Under the pieces are notes generated by a model. It made no database searches. It saw only the letters and a list, made by a program, of their open reading frames with translations, and was not told where the DNA came from. Positions 1 to 7,574 of a stretch of 14,056 nt of DNA are shown here, piece by piece; within the stretch, counting starts at the first letter, position 1; each line of letters begins with the position of its first letter. Made by a program: the position numbers and the translations under genes. The stretch lies in assembly GCA_943704415.1 (NCBI GenBank), contig CALSCO010001575.1:1-14056 (forward strand), in the 5' to 3' direction. Origin of the DNA: Parvularia atlantis. Taxonomy: Eukaryota; Opisthokonta; Rotosphaerida.

Positions 1-295
1 GGGGGGGGGACTTTGGCTGCGCGAGGGTGCGAGAGACGAGCCGACGCGCAGGAAGACGGCCGCACGGCCAGCGGCGGGCGGCGGCGGGCACACGGTGGGC
101 CGCGGCCGCGGCGGTGAACACGGGGCATGCACGGCCTCGCGGCGCGCGGCGCAGCAGCCAGACCGCGGTGACGGACGGGCTCAGCAAGCACACGGCCACG
201 AGCGCCGCGCGGCACAAAGCCGATCATCTGCCCACCCGGCGGCGAACGGACCAATCACGTGCTCACGGCCAACCGTCATTAGGCTGTCGACGGTC
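1..295. other. Left-edge region without a firm gene
   Basis: No alignable coding exon, tRNA or known RNA is visible here. The window opens with a run of nine G, possibly the end of a longer homopolymer. On the minus strand one frame is open from an ATG at 227 to the edge (about 75 codons, rich in Arg, Ala and Pro). It could be the first exon or presequence of the next minus-strand gene, since its ATG lies 68 bp beyond the RPN8 stop, close to the spacing of the other tandem genes. Its sequence matches no family I know, and open frames are common by chance at this GC content. A CCAAT box and a CACGTG box sit 24-34 bp upstream of that ATG. Confidence 0.3.
251..261. promoter_or_regulatory. Adjacent CCAAT and CACGTG boxes
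   Basis: Positions 251-255 read CCAAT and 256-261 read the palindrome CACGTG (E-box, typical of bHLH factors such as Cbf1 or Pho4). They lie 35 bp past the RPN8 stop codon and just upstream of a possible minus-strand start at 227. The motifs are plainly present. That they work as a promoter for a gene running off the left edge is inference. Confidence 0.3.
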
Positions 296-1960
296 TCACT
301 TCTTTGCGCTCGTGTCCGGCTTGTCCCCGTCCTTCTTGTCCTTGCCGTCCTTGCCATCCTTCTTGTCCTTGTCGCCGTCCTTCTTGTCGTCGGCCTTGTC
401 CTTGTCCTTGCCCTCTCCGTCAAGCTCCTTCTCGGTGTCGCGGTTGGCCACCTTGCACGCGATGACGCGTCAGCCGCGCGCCGCCGCGGCATGTGCATGC
501 CCGGTCAGCACCGCACCTTGTTGTTGATCAGGTTGTGCAGCGCGATGATGGACCGAATCAGCGACGCGACGTAGAGCACCATGTGGTGGTCGTTTTGGTT
601 CACAACGAACGCGTCCACCAGCGCGCTCATGTTGAGGTTGGGCAGCAGGTTGAAGATGTTCTGCAGGTTGTACACGATCTGGTTGTTGACCGGCAGCTCG
701 CCGCTCAGCACCTGTGCGCGCACGCGCACGCGCGTGTCAGCCCGGCGCGACGCGAACGGCCAACTAACCTTCTCAAGGTACGATACGATGTCGCGCAGGT
801 GCAAGTCGAGCCCCTTGAGCGAGTTGAGCTGCGCCGTCACGCGCGTGGCCAGCGACCCGACCGCTGTGGCGTCGGCCGCCGGGGGGGGGGGGGGGGGGGG
901 GTCAGCGCGGCCGTGCGAGCGTCGCGCCAGGCACCATTGTCCTTGATGTCGCGCAGCAAGTGCTCCACGCCAATCTCCTCGGCCTCCTCCGCGGCCACCT
1001 GCGTCGCGACGTGGTTGAACGTCTTAACGGACTGTGTGCCGTCCTGGTTTGCGCACGGGCGTGTCAGCAGCCGCACGGACACACACACGCGGCAGACGCG
1101 GGGCGCACGTCGTGAATCTCGTCCACGGCAAAGTACCCGTCCGTCGGCAGCCCCAGGTCCTTCGGCTTGACGTCGACGATTACGAGTACCGGGCTGGGGC
1201 AGAAACGCCGGATGACCTTGCGCGGCGGCAGGGTGTCAGCATGCACACGGCAAGCAGCGTGTTCTGCGCGCGCACCTCGTTGATCGCCAGGTCGGACGAC
1301 CGCAGCTTCGGCCCGCTGTGGTACCACCCGATCACGCGCTCCTTGGCTGCCCGCCCCGCGCGCACAGTGTGTTGGAGCCGCGCGACGGTGGGGAGGGCGC
1401 ACCGTTGATCTTGCGGTACATGTCCCACATCGACTCGAGAAAGTTGTGGTCGAGGAACCAGATGTCTGGATCGCTCTCGTCCTCCTCGAACGGCACTACG
1501 CGCGCACGCACACACGCCCGTGTTGGCCCCAGCCGGCGTGCACCACGGCGCGTCACGAACCGGCGTAGCTGTTGGCCACGTCGACCTTGCGGCCGCTCCA
1601 CGATCCGAGCAGGACACCGATCACCCGCTTCTTCGTGTCCTGTGCGCGGCGTGCGCGTCAGGGCGTGCGCTCGCGTGTGTGTGTGTGTGTGTGTGCGCGT
1701 GGCCGCGCCTTGGCCACTCGGTTGTAGTGGTCCACGACCGACAGCAGCACGAGCGGGTGCACGACGACCACGTCCGGGTGCGGCGCGGTGGTCGGCAGCG
1801 GCGGCAGCGGCGACTCGTCCTGGCCGGCGGCGTCCTGTGTCACGCGCGCGCGCACACATGCCGCTCAGTGTCTCGCATGCGCGCTGCTGCGGCCACCTGC
1901 AACGACCTTGGCCGGCGCTGCGTCCATGGCAGCGCCCTTGGGCGTCGCGTCCACGACCAT
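296..1960 (-). CDS. RPN8: 26S proteasome regulatory subunit RPN8 (PSMD7)
   Basis: Non-catalytic MPN subunit of the proteasome lid, the partner of deubiquitinase RPN11. Exons (minus): 1960-1907, 1834-1709, 1639-1561, 1495-1403, 1346-1276, 1216-1109, 1043-935, 863-769, 711-517, 451-296. The 1086 nt join gives 361 aa (human about 324). Family blocks appear in order: [18 protein letters not shown] (from about residue 40), [29 protein letters not shown] (124-132), [43 protein letters not shown]. The second JAMM histidine is Gly129 (YHSGP, where RPN11 has HSHP), as expected for the inactive MPN partner. Exon 10 is a Lys/Asp/Gly-rich tail (about 311-361), found in fungal and animal orthologues but longer here. 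The start is the first ATG, 40 nt below a TATA box; Met12 is an alternative. Intron 2 begins with GC if VAK is kept, or with GT 9 nt earlier. Identity is secure; exon 1 is the least certain part. Confidence 0.95.
881..901. repeat. Poly-G run (21 G) inside RPN8 intron 7
   Basis: Twenty-one consecutive G on the plus strand, that is a C tract in the RPN8 pre-mRNA. It starts with the C of the CTGAC branch-like motif and fills the stretch before the acceptor at 864, making an extreme polypyrimidine tract. The exact length is probably variable and prone to sequencing error. Confidence 0.9.
1675..1694. repeat. (GT)10 dinucleotide repeat in RPN8 intron 2
   Basis: Ten GT units on the plus strand ((CA)n in the transcript), between the donor and the CTGAC-like branch site of RPN8 intron 2 (1640-1708). 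It is an ordinary microsatellite held within a 69-nt intron. Confidence 0.9.
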
Positions 1961-2000
1961 GCTGCGACTGGCTGACGCGGCGGCGCAACCCGGGTAGAAT

Positions 2001-2007
2001 CTTTATA
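2001..2007 (-). promoter_or_regulatory. TATA box of RPN8
   Basis: The minus strand reads TATAAAG here, 40 nt upstream of the RPN8 ATG at 1960 and within the 82-bp gap after the BRD8 stop. It is the clearest core promoter element in the window and supports this start codon. Spacing implies a 5' UTR of only some ten bases if initiation is about 30 nt downstream. Confidence 0.65.
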
Positions 2008-2042
2008 CACAATGGTCAGGTGCAGTTGTGTAGGACCTCCTA

Positions 2043-3808
2043 TCAGGCGCGGCGCGGTCGCTTGGCCTGCGGCGCACGCGGCGACGACCCGCTCGGCGGC
2101 GCAGGCGACGCGGGGGCGGCAGATGCGGCCGGCTCGGCGACGTCCGACTTGCGAGCGCGCTTCGTGCCGACCGTCGTGGGCGTCGTGGTCGCAGATGCGG
2201 TGGGTGCACTTGCTACCGCGGCGTCGTCCTCGGCCGCGCTCGCCGGCCCCGCGGCCTGCTGCACACTCTCGAGCGCGCGGAAGTTGTCGATCGCCTCGCG
2301 CGCGTCGCGGAACACCTCCTCGGCCATCTCGTAGATCTGCGCGAATGCCCGCCGTGAGCGCCGTGCACAAGCCGCGCAGAGTGCTTGCGCGCACAACCTC
2401 GTGGTACTCGCTGTTGTACATGAGCGCGTTGGCCAGCATCAGGTAGACGTCGCGCTGGAACTCGGCCGTCGTCGTCGTGCGCTGGCGTACGCGCGGGACG
2501 TCAGAACAAGGCCAGCACCGCGCACGCCGCAGCCGCACCCCCTCGACGATGTTGGCGCGGATCGTCGACAGGTCCATCGGCCGCCTGATGATGTCGTGGT
2601 AGTCGTCCGCGTCCTCGCGCCGCACGGGGTTGATGAAGGGGTTGACGTAGCGGTGCGACGCAATCGTCTCGTACACGAGCATGATCGACTTGCGCCAGTT
2701 CCTGCGGCGCGTGCGCTCAGCCTCGTCCTCCGCGGGCTCGGCGGCTGCGCGGGCGCCCGTGAGCTCGACGCCACATCGCCAAAAGAGGGAGCCAAAAAAC
2801 AACGAACCCTCGCCGCTCTCGCTCAAGCGCCGCCCGCGGCTCTGTGACAGCCGGCGCGAGCCCAAGAGGCTCTCGGGCGGGCGCGGCGTCGGCGTCGACG
2901 GCTCGGTGGTGGGCGCGTCGGGCTCGGCCGCCGCCGCTGCTGCTGCCGGCTCTGGTGCGGCGTCAACCGCTTCATCGCTCGCGTCCGGGGTGTCGTGCTT
3001 GACCGCGGCCGGCTTGGGCTCCGGCTCGGCCTTGACGACGGGTGACGTCGCGGCCACCGCTGGTGCGGGTGCTGGTGGTGCGGGTGCGGGTGCGGGTGCG
3101 GGTGCAGGTGCGTGTGCGGGTGCGGGCTCGGTCGCCGCCTCAGTCTTGCGCTCGGCGTCCGCCTCGGCATGCTCGTCCGCCGGCAGTGGCGGGAGCATGG
3201 GCGTGGGCGGCACCGGGCTGGTCCAGCGCGTGAGCGCGGCAGCGACCTCGCCCTCGTCGGCGGTCTGTGCGACGCGTTCGATGTCGCGCGTAATGTCGCT
3301 TGGTCGGGCGTGCGCGCGCGCGCGCGTGTGTCAGCATTCTCAGCGCATACGCACGCCGCTGACGACGCACCCGTACGCCTGCTCTAGGCCGTGCAGGGCG
3401 CGCGTGAGCTCCTCGACGCGCTGCGCCGCGCAGAGCCGCCAGATCGGCGCTTGCGTCGCGGCACTGCAAAGCGTCGTGTGAGCGAGCCAGCGCGCCGCGG
3501 GCAGCCGCGCACCGCTCGGCCTGATCAACCAGCAGCGCCCACTGTGCCGCACAGCTCTGCGTTTGCGCGGCACACGTCAGGCGCACGGCAGCCACGAGCG
3601 AGCGACAGCGGTGCCTTGTGCGTGATGGCCATGGCGGCGTCGCCCTGCAGCGCCGGGTGCGCGCGCAGCACGCGCGTGACCTGCGGCCAGTTGTGCTCGT
3701 GCCGTTGCACGGCCTGCGTTCACTCCCCCGCATGCGCGTGAGCGACGTGCCTTGGTCGCAGCCGGTGCGGACCTGCGCCAACAGCAGGTGCGCCAGCGAC
3801 GACCACAT
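2043..3808 (-). CDS. BRD8: BRD8/Bdc1-like bromodomain subunit of NuA4
   Basis: Acetyl-lysine reader of the NuA4/TIP60 histone acetyltransferase, nuclear. Exons (minus): 3808-3773, 3713-3615, 3556-3513, 3463-3371, 3298-2808, 2744-2539, 2481-2398, 2336-2043; 1347 nt, 448 aa. The N-terminus (WSSLAHLLLAQ, then HEHNWPQVTRVL) matches the BRD8 block around DQNWVSVSRAI, followed by an RVEELTRALHGLEQAY helix (about 70-90). A Pro/Ala repeat lies near 149-179. The bromodomain (about 270-380) keeps KSIMLVYETIASHRY, RRPMDLSTI, TAEFQRDVYLML and NALMYN, whose last Asn (346) should bind acetyl-lysine. Basic clusters KRARKS and KRPRR near the C-terminus may be nuclear signals. Intron 2 (3557-3614) begins with GC. 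Intron 5 (2745-2807, 63 nt, T-rich, stop-free) is my preference; if it is kept, the protein has 469 aa. The ATG lies 28 bp below the upstream AKR stop. BRD8 fits better than BET proteins because there is a single bromodomain and an N-terminal BRD8 block. Confidence 0.88.
3060..3128. repeat. GGGTGC-type hexanucleotide repeat coding the BRD8 Pro/Ala tract
   Basis: The plus strand carries repeated GCGGGT units; the minus strand, which is coding, reads as alternating Pro and Ala codons. The G-rich strand is the template strand of BRD8 and has many GGG runs with loops of three bases, so it could fold as a G-quadruplex. The copy number is likely to vary between strains. Confidence 0.75.
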
Positions 3809-3836
3809 CGCAGCTGTCAATCGATGTGCAATGTGG
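3809..3836 (-). promoter_or_regulatory. 28-bp gap between AKR stop and BRD8 start
   Basis: Both genes lie on the minus strand and only 28 bp separate them. No TATA box is visible in the gap. The BRD8 promoter must lie in the last AKR exon, or the two are expressed from one transcript. I see no in-frame splice that would join them. Confidence 0.5.
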
Positions 3837-4967
3837 TCAGACGGCATACTGTACATAGGCGCCCTCGCGCAATGGCAGCTCGTCCAGCCGCGCCGTGACC
3901 GTCTCGGGCAGCGGGCGGTCGCGCAGCGCGCGCAAGTTGTCGGTGATGTGCTTTGGGTCGGACGAGCCGGCCACGACCGGGATGGCCAGGTCGAGCGACC
4001 AGCGCAGGAGCATGCGGCTGCGCGTGCGCAGCGACAGCAGCGCGAGCGCGTGCATGGCCGGGTGCTGCAGCAGCGGTGCGCCGCGGCCGCCAAAGGGCGT
4101 GTGCGCCTGCACCTGCCGTCCGAGCGGTCTGTCAGCGCGACGCCAGCGAGGCTAGCGCAGTGCCGCGCACCTGGATGCCTGCCGTGCGGCAGTGCGCGCG
4201 CAAGTCGTGCTGCGGCAGGAGCGGGTGGCACTCAACCTGGCCACGGCGGCGGCAGTGTCAACAGCTGGCCTGCGCCGCGCGCACGCGCAGAGCCACCTGA
4301 TTGATGGCCGGTCTAACCGGCGACACGGCGCGGATCTCCTCGAGCTGCGCCGCAGCGTAGTTGCTCACGCCGATGTGCCGCACCAACCCGACGCGCCTCG
4401 CCCGCACGAGCGCGTGCCACGTCTCGAGGCGCAGGCGTCGGTGCTCGGGCGACGCTGGCGGCAGGTTTGGGTGCTCCGGTCGCTCGATCAGAAGCAGGTC
4501 GATTGGCCCCATGCCCAAGCGCTCGTACGACCGCACGACCGCGTCAAACGCTCGCTCGGCGCCGTGGTCCTCGGCGGCTGGCAGCCGATCAGCGCGAGCG
4601 TGCATGGCGCCAAAAGGCTGGCCGCGCACCGAGCTTGGTCGTCACAAAGACGTCGAGCGGGTCCAGCCCGAGCTGCTCGCGCGCCTGGCGCACCTCCTCA
4701 CCGATCTGCGTCTCGTTGTCGTGCCGCGCTGCGGTGTCTGCGCCGCGCGAGGCGTCACGACCAGGCCGCGCACACGGCGCATCGAGCGCGCACCGATCGA
4801 TCGGTACCCGACCTTGAGCGCGTGGCGCAGCGGCTCGCGCACCGCATCGCCTTGCAGCGCGCACGTGCCGACTGCGCATGGCCCGCGTGAGCCGAACGCG
4901 CGCACCGTCGCTGGCGTGTGCGCGCACAGGACAAGAGCGGGACGGCCGTACGGCTGACACTGTGCAT
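3837..4967 (-). CDS. Aldo/keto reductase with altered catalytic tetrad
   Basis: NAD(P)H-dependent carbonyl reductase fold ((beta/alpha)8 barrel), probably cytosolic; substrate unknown. Exons (minus): 4967-4928, 4871-4794, 4737-4630, 4577-4297, 4236-4171, 4112-3837; 849 nt, 282 aa, within the usual family size. Family blocks: VPLLSFGTCALQGDAV, VGYRSIDTAA, NETQIGEEV, VFVTTKL, RHIGVSNY, PAINQVECHPLLPQ, GIQVQAHTPFGG, and near the end IPVVAGSSDPKHITDNLRAL. In the usual Asp-Tyr-Lys-His tetrad, Asp40 and Lys74 are present. The Tyr position is His45 (DTAARHDNE against the usual DTAxxYxNE). The His position is Glu107 (LLLIERP against LIHWP); Glu is found there in steroid 5-beta-reductase. The Lys normally opening the cofactor KS motif is also absent (AGSS). 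The start is the only ATG in frame before the first beta strand. Its 5' end faces the RRF gene across 23 bp. Confidence 0.92.
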
Positions 4968-4990
4968 CGAAATTTATCTGGCGCGTACGC
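4968..4990. promoter_or_regulatory. 23-bp divergent promoter of AKR and RRF
   Basis: Only 23 bp lie between the start codons of the AKR (minus) and RRF (plus). They contain an A/T-only octamer, AAATTTAT (4970-4977), whose first six bases are a palindrome, in otherwise GC-rich surroundings. It may serve as a two-way core element, but it is so close to both ATGs that transcripts would have almost no 5' UTR unless initiation is within the opposite gene. Confidence 0.45.
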
Positions 4991-6031
4991 ATGCTGCTCG
5001 CGCGGCCGGCTTTGCGCGCCGTGCTCGCGTCGGCGGTGGCGGCGGTGGCGGCGCCGGCGCGGTCGGTGGCGCGGTCGGTGGCGCGGCCGCGGCTGCTGCT
5101 GCAGATGGCGCCGATGCGCTGCTACGCCAAAAAGGGCGGAAACGGTGCGCGCACGCAACGTGCGCTTCACAAACGCAGCTCAACGCCACGTGGTTGGGTC
5201 AGACCGGAAGGACGCCGGGGCGGGCGCGACCGACGGCAAGGCGACGATGGATGCGAACGACATCAAGGCCTTTGCCGATCGGCTAAAGCAGTCGCTCGAG
5301 CAGTACCAGCGCGAGCTGCAGGAGGTCCGCGTGACGGGCGCGATGAGCTGTGCGTGCCCGGTTGCGCGGCCGTTACGTCGCCTCACTGCGGGGCCCCATG
5401 CGCGTGCGCCTCAGCCATCCTCGACGGCGTCACGGTCAAGACGGCCGAGCGCACGGCGCCGCTGAGCCAGCTCGCGCAGGTCACGGTCAAGGACGCGCAG
5501 AACTTGACCGTGACTGTGTTTGACCCGCAGGTGCGGGTCAAGTGTGCACCGCGAAGGCCATGCTCACGGGCACCGCGCACAGCAAGTCGACGTCGTTGCC
5601 ACGGCCATCCGTGCCGCGGGGCTCAATCTTAACCCGATCGCCGACAAAAACATCCTGCGCGTGCCGCTGCCAAAGTGCGCGCGCCGCTATGCGCGCGCGC
5701 TCGCCAGCGCCGTGATCCGCCGTGCCGCGCCGCCCCCAGGATGACGCTCGAGTACCGCGAGCAGCTGAACAAGGTTGCGGCCAAGGCGGCCGAGAAGGCC
5801 CGCCAGGCCGTGCGCGCACACCGGCAGCAGGGCATGAAGGAAGTTAAGAAGTACGAGGCCACGGCGGGCAAGGACGAGATCAAGCGGATCGAGAAGCAGG
5901 TGCGGGCTCGTCGTGCGCGCGCGTCCGCCCCGCCTAATCCGGCGACGCAGCTCGACAAGCACGTCGACGACGCCAACAAGAAGATCGACGAGCTACTCGA
6001 GCGCAAGACCAAGGAGATCACCGGCAAGTGA
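4991..6031 (+). CDS. RRF1: Mitochondrial ribosome recycling factor
   Basis: Splits post-termination mitoribosomes together with EF-G2. Exons: 4991-5144, 5203-5349, 5415-5530, 5583-5674, 5740-5899, 5951-6031; 750 nt, 249 aa. Residues 1-45 form a presequence rich in Ala, Arg and Leu with no acidic residue, ending RCY/AKK, a plausible R-3 cleavage site. The mature part follows bacterial RRF: domain I helix (NDIKAFADRLKQSLEQYQREL), then ILDGVTVK, PLSQLAQVTVKDAQNLTVTVFDP, AAGLNLNP, NILRVPLPKMTLEYREQL, and long helices around ARQAVRAHRQQGMKEVKKY and LDKHVDDANKKIDELLERK. The Arg of ARQAVR matches the conserved ribosome-contact Arg. Where bacteria have TGRA this protein has VTGAMSS, so that Arg is missing. 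Intron 5 (51 nt) is stop-free and in phase; skipping it restores gap-free alignment. The start is the first ATG; Met39 and Met42 would lose most of the presequence. Confidence 0.94.
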
Positions 6032-6035
6032 CATG
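6032..6035. other. 4-bp tail-to-tail gap between RRF and gene at 6036
   Basis: The stop codons of two convergent genes, TGA at 6029-6031 (plus) and TGA at 6038-6036 (minus), are separated by only CATG. Any 3' UTR or cleavage signal of either gene must lie inside the coding sequence of the other, so their mRNAs should be antisense over their ends. No AATAAA is seen nearby. Confidence 0.8.
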
Positions 6036-7574
6036 TCATCGTGCGTGACCAAACAGCTCAAACAGGCACGCACGGCGCGCGTCGCTCAGCGTGTCGTCGC
6101 CGATAAAGTGGCGCTCGGGCCAGTACGAGACGTAGCGCGCGCCGAGCTTGCCACGGTCGTCGGGGCTGGACGCCACTCTGTCGGCGCGGCCTGCAGCGTG
6201 CGCAGACGTGACGTGGCGCACCTCAGTCGCGGCAGGGTCAGCGCGAGGGCTTGCCACAGCGACTCGTCCTCGCCAAAGTAGTCCAGCCGCTCGGCCAGGA
6301 TGCCAGCGAGCTCAACGGCGGCCGATGCGCGCTCGGTGTCGCTCTGACGCGCGTCCTGCGCCCGGTCTGCGCGCGGAGCGTCTCAGCCACGACGGCCGGT
6401 TGTAGCACCTATCGCACGCACCGTGCAGGTGGTGCACGAGCGGCGCAAACACGGTCTCGCTCGGCGCGCACGGGTCGAGAGCGAGCGCGCGGCGCCAGAG
6501 CGTGTGCCGATCGGGCATATCGTACTGCAGCGCCAGTCTGTACGCCCCGCCTCCCGTCAGTCGTGCGTGCCGAGCCCACATCGGCGCACCGCACCACACC
6601 GCGGCAGCAGCGCGTCCTGCGGTCGTTGCTCGAGACAGGCCGCCAGCAGCCGGTGCAGCTCGGCGACGTGTCCGGCCGCATACAGCAGCTGCAGCGATGC
6701 GGCACGGTCAGCACAACAGTGTACGGCGACGCCACGCAGCCAGAGGCACCTCACAGTGCAGCGCCACGAACGCCACGTCTGGTGCGACCGCCGGCGCCTG
6801 CGCCGCGCACGCCTTCCGGTACCGGTCAAAGTGATCGAGCCCGAGCGCGAGCTGCGTTGAGGCGTACTGCTGCGATGCGCCTGACCGTGCTTCGGTAACG
6901 ACGCCGCAGGGCGGGAGGGGCTGCGCTCAATACGCGCCGCACCCTGTAGCACTTCGTCGCGCCTGAGCGCGTGGGCGATCGTGCCGCAGTAGCCGTGCAG
7001 GAGCGGGCTCGCGTTGTGCTGAAAGACGCGGCTGTACACGGCGCGTGAGTCCAAGCGTGTGCACAGCGTGCCGTCGCGCACGCGGAAAAGTGCTCGTACG
7101 CCTCCTGCACGCGCCCGCCGGCCAGCAGCAACAGGCCGAGCTCGAGCAGCACGGCGTCCTTCTGCTTGCGCCGCGGTGACCTGTCACGACCCCTGTTTCG
7201 CGACGCTGCGCACACAGTGATCGCACCTCGACGTGCTCGGCCGTGATCAGCTGCTGCATCAGGCGCACGGTGTGACGCTCGGGCCGCCGCGCGCGCCGCA
7301 TCGTCTCGACCGCGAGCTGCGCGGCGTGGTGCACAGTCAACGCTCTTTCACCGCCACAGCTACGCGCGCCACGCACCGGCCACGCCGCAGCGGCCTGATC
7401 GATCGGCTGCCCGAGCAGCACGTGCACGGCGCGCGCCGCCACGGCACCACCCGCGCCCTCGGCGTCCGTCGCGCCCAGCAGCAGCGCATCGAGCGCGGCG
7501 TCCTCGAGCAGCTGGCGGTGCGATGCCAGCATGGCGGCGAAATCGGTGCCCCTCGAGCGTCTACGAGGCGACAT
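6036..7574 (-). CDS. Helical-repeat protein, tentative TAF1A/Rrn11 (Pol I factor)
   Basis: Exons (minus): 7574-7377, 7316-7227, 7164-7082, 7031-6943, 6880-6750, 6688-6600, 6537-6422, 6366-6222, 6177-6036; 1083 nt, 360 aa. All phases close, and the frame is all-helical with TPR-like pairs (VLLELGLLLLAGGRVQEAYEHF; LLYAAGHVAELHRLLAACLEQRP). An early block RAVHVLLGQPIDQAAAAW, the TPR-like middle and a C-terminal YVSYWPERHF resemble what I recall of the SL1/core-factor subunit TAF1A (fungal Rrn11), which helps load RNA polymerase I at rDNA promoters. I recognise this weakly; it could be another TPR protein. The exon 3 acceptor can be at 7165 or 7162 (one residue difference). The start is uncertain: Met1 (7574) overlaps the NOT1 start, while Met15 (7532) would leave 40 bp between the two genes. 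The stop is 4 bp from the RRF stop. Confidence 0.7.

Noticed and set aside
881-901. Poly-G run as a frameshift error breaking RPN8
   Set aside because: The run is wholly within intron 7, so its length does not affect the reading frame.
1113-1402. Shifts between reading frames in RPN8 as signs of a pseudogene
   Set aside because: Every shift is explained by a short intron with donor, branch-like site and acceptor, and the joined exons give a gap-free RPN8.
1318-2334. 338-codon plus-strand open frame across RPN8 and the end of BRD8
   Set aside because: It runs antisense across several well-aligned exons and introns of two conserved genes and matches no family. Long shadow frames are expected at this GC content.
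2681-3481. 266-codon plus-strand open frame rich in Ala and Gly
   Set aside because: It is antisense to the BRD8 Pro/Ala tract and bromodomain exon, and its composition is explained by the repeat.
3773-3860. AKR and BRD8 as one fused gene joined by an intron
   Set aside because: The only GT...AG pair spanning the AKR stop leaves BRD8 out of frame, and each protein has a natural family end and start there.
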